From: Mesorhizobium sp. YM1C-6-2
GTDB taxonomy: Bacteria; Pseudomonadota; Alphaproteobacteria; Rhizobiales; Rhizobiaceae
Assembly: GCF_003666685.1 (NCBI RefSeq)
Contig: NZ_RCIZ01000001.1
Span: forward strand, 930,001-994,000
Reading direction: 5' to 3'
DNA length: 64,000 nt
Below the pieces are notes generated by a model. The model made no database searches. It worked only from the letters and a program-made list of their open reading frames with translations, and had not been told where the DNA came from. The stretch's first letter is position 1, and every line of letters begins with the position of its first letter. Shown here in pieces: positions 63,898 through 64,000 of the stretch. The position numbers and the translations under genes are program-made.

Positions 63898-64000
63898 TGC
63901 GCCCGATCGCCCTCACATTCCCCGTCCTGCTTGTTTCCTTGACCGCCGGCGCACTTGCCGCAGAGCCCGACCGCTACCGGCTTGAAAAGTCGCCGGACGG
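63898..64000 (+). CDS. Start of an exported protein, cut by the window edge
   Basis: A frame open to the window end begins with ATG behind GGAGGTGGCC and encodes a signal peptide (RPIALTFPVLLVSLTAGALAAE, cleavage near residue 22) followed by PDRYRLEKSPDG. Only 34 residues are visible; the family cannot be told. Confidence 0.6.

Overview
The window looks like the chromosome of a high-GC alphaproteobacterium of the Rhizobiales, most like the Phyllobacteriaceae (Mesorhizobium and relatives). This rests on gene content and order, not on a database match: the argD-argF-hslO run, a two-domain dCTP deaminase, a SAM-II riboswitch on metZ, a serC leader RNA, 6S RNA beside 5-formyl-THF cyclo-ligase, an RpoH2-type sigma factor behind an EcfG-type promoter, and CTCTCCCC-type intergenic palindromes. 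No CRISPR array or complete mobile element is visible. || Layout. 0.3-6.6 kb: arginine biosynthesis, Hsp33, a GFA-fold protein, ApaG, a DUF2125 protein and a YjbR-like protein. 6.6-7.3 kb: a gene-free stretch with about ten consecutive perfect hairpins, a candidate structured RNA. 7.3-9.8 kb: metZ under a SAM-II riboswitch and terminator, then a tandem-domain dCTP deaminase. 9.8-14.8 kb: a minus-strand signalling block (fatty-acyl-type XRE regulator, single-domain response regulator, two-TM protein, transporter-like sensor kinase). 15.0-20.1 kb: a complete branched-chain/amide-type (HAAT) ABC transporter. 20.3 kb: tRNA-Gly(CCC), then a transposase relic. || 20.9-31.6 kb is the most interesting block. 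A GntR/FCD regulator is divergent from a DUF1989 protein, a second full HAAT ABC transporter, an amidase-signature enzyme, malonyl-CoA decarboxylase and malonyl-CoA synthetase. It reads as a malonate (mat) catabolic module rebuilt to import and process a nitrogen-containing malonyl compound: transporter, DUF1989 enzyme and/or amidase, malonate, malonyl-CoA, acetyl-CoA. || 31.6-34.1 kb is a ragged zone with a LuxR-type regulator, a 37-codon hydrophobic ORF, a small Cys-containing exported protein and a frameshifted trypsin-like protease. 34-40.5 kb returns to core genes (SelT/W-like, YebC, MBL-fold, ArsR/SRPBCC/VOC, TerC, YmdB-type phosphoesterase, 5-FCL, 6S RNA). 40.6-42.4 kb has two outer-membrane beta-barrels, each followed by a strong terminator. 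42.5-50.7 kb holds serC-serA, an FAH-family enzyme, a DMT exporter, purA and a proline/alanine-rich membrane protein. 50.7-56.8 kb holds an ABC-F ATPase and thiamine genes: thiamine pyrophosphokinase divergent from a TPP-riboswitch-controlled thiBPQ. 56.9-64 kb holds an M48 lipoprotein protease, rpoH2, a sugar-phosphate-isomerase-like protein, a small membrane protein, a MATE exporter, DUF952-pyrD and the start of an exported protein cut by the window edge.
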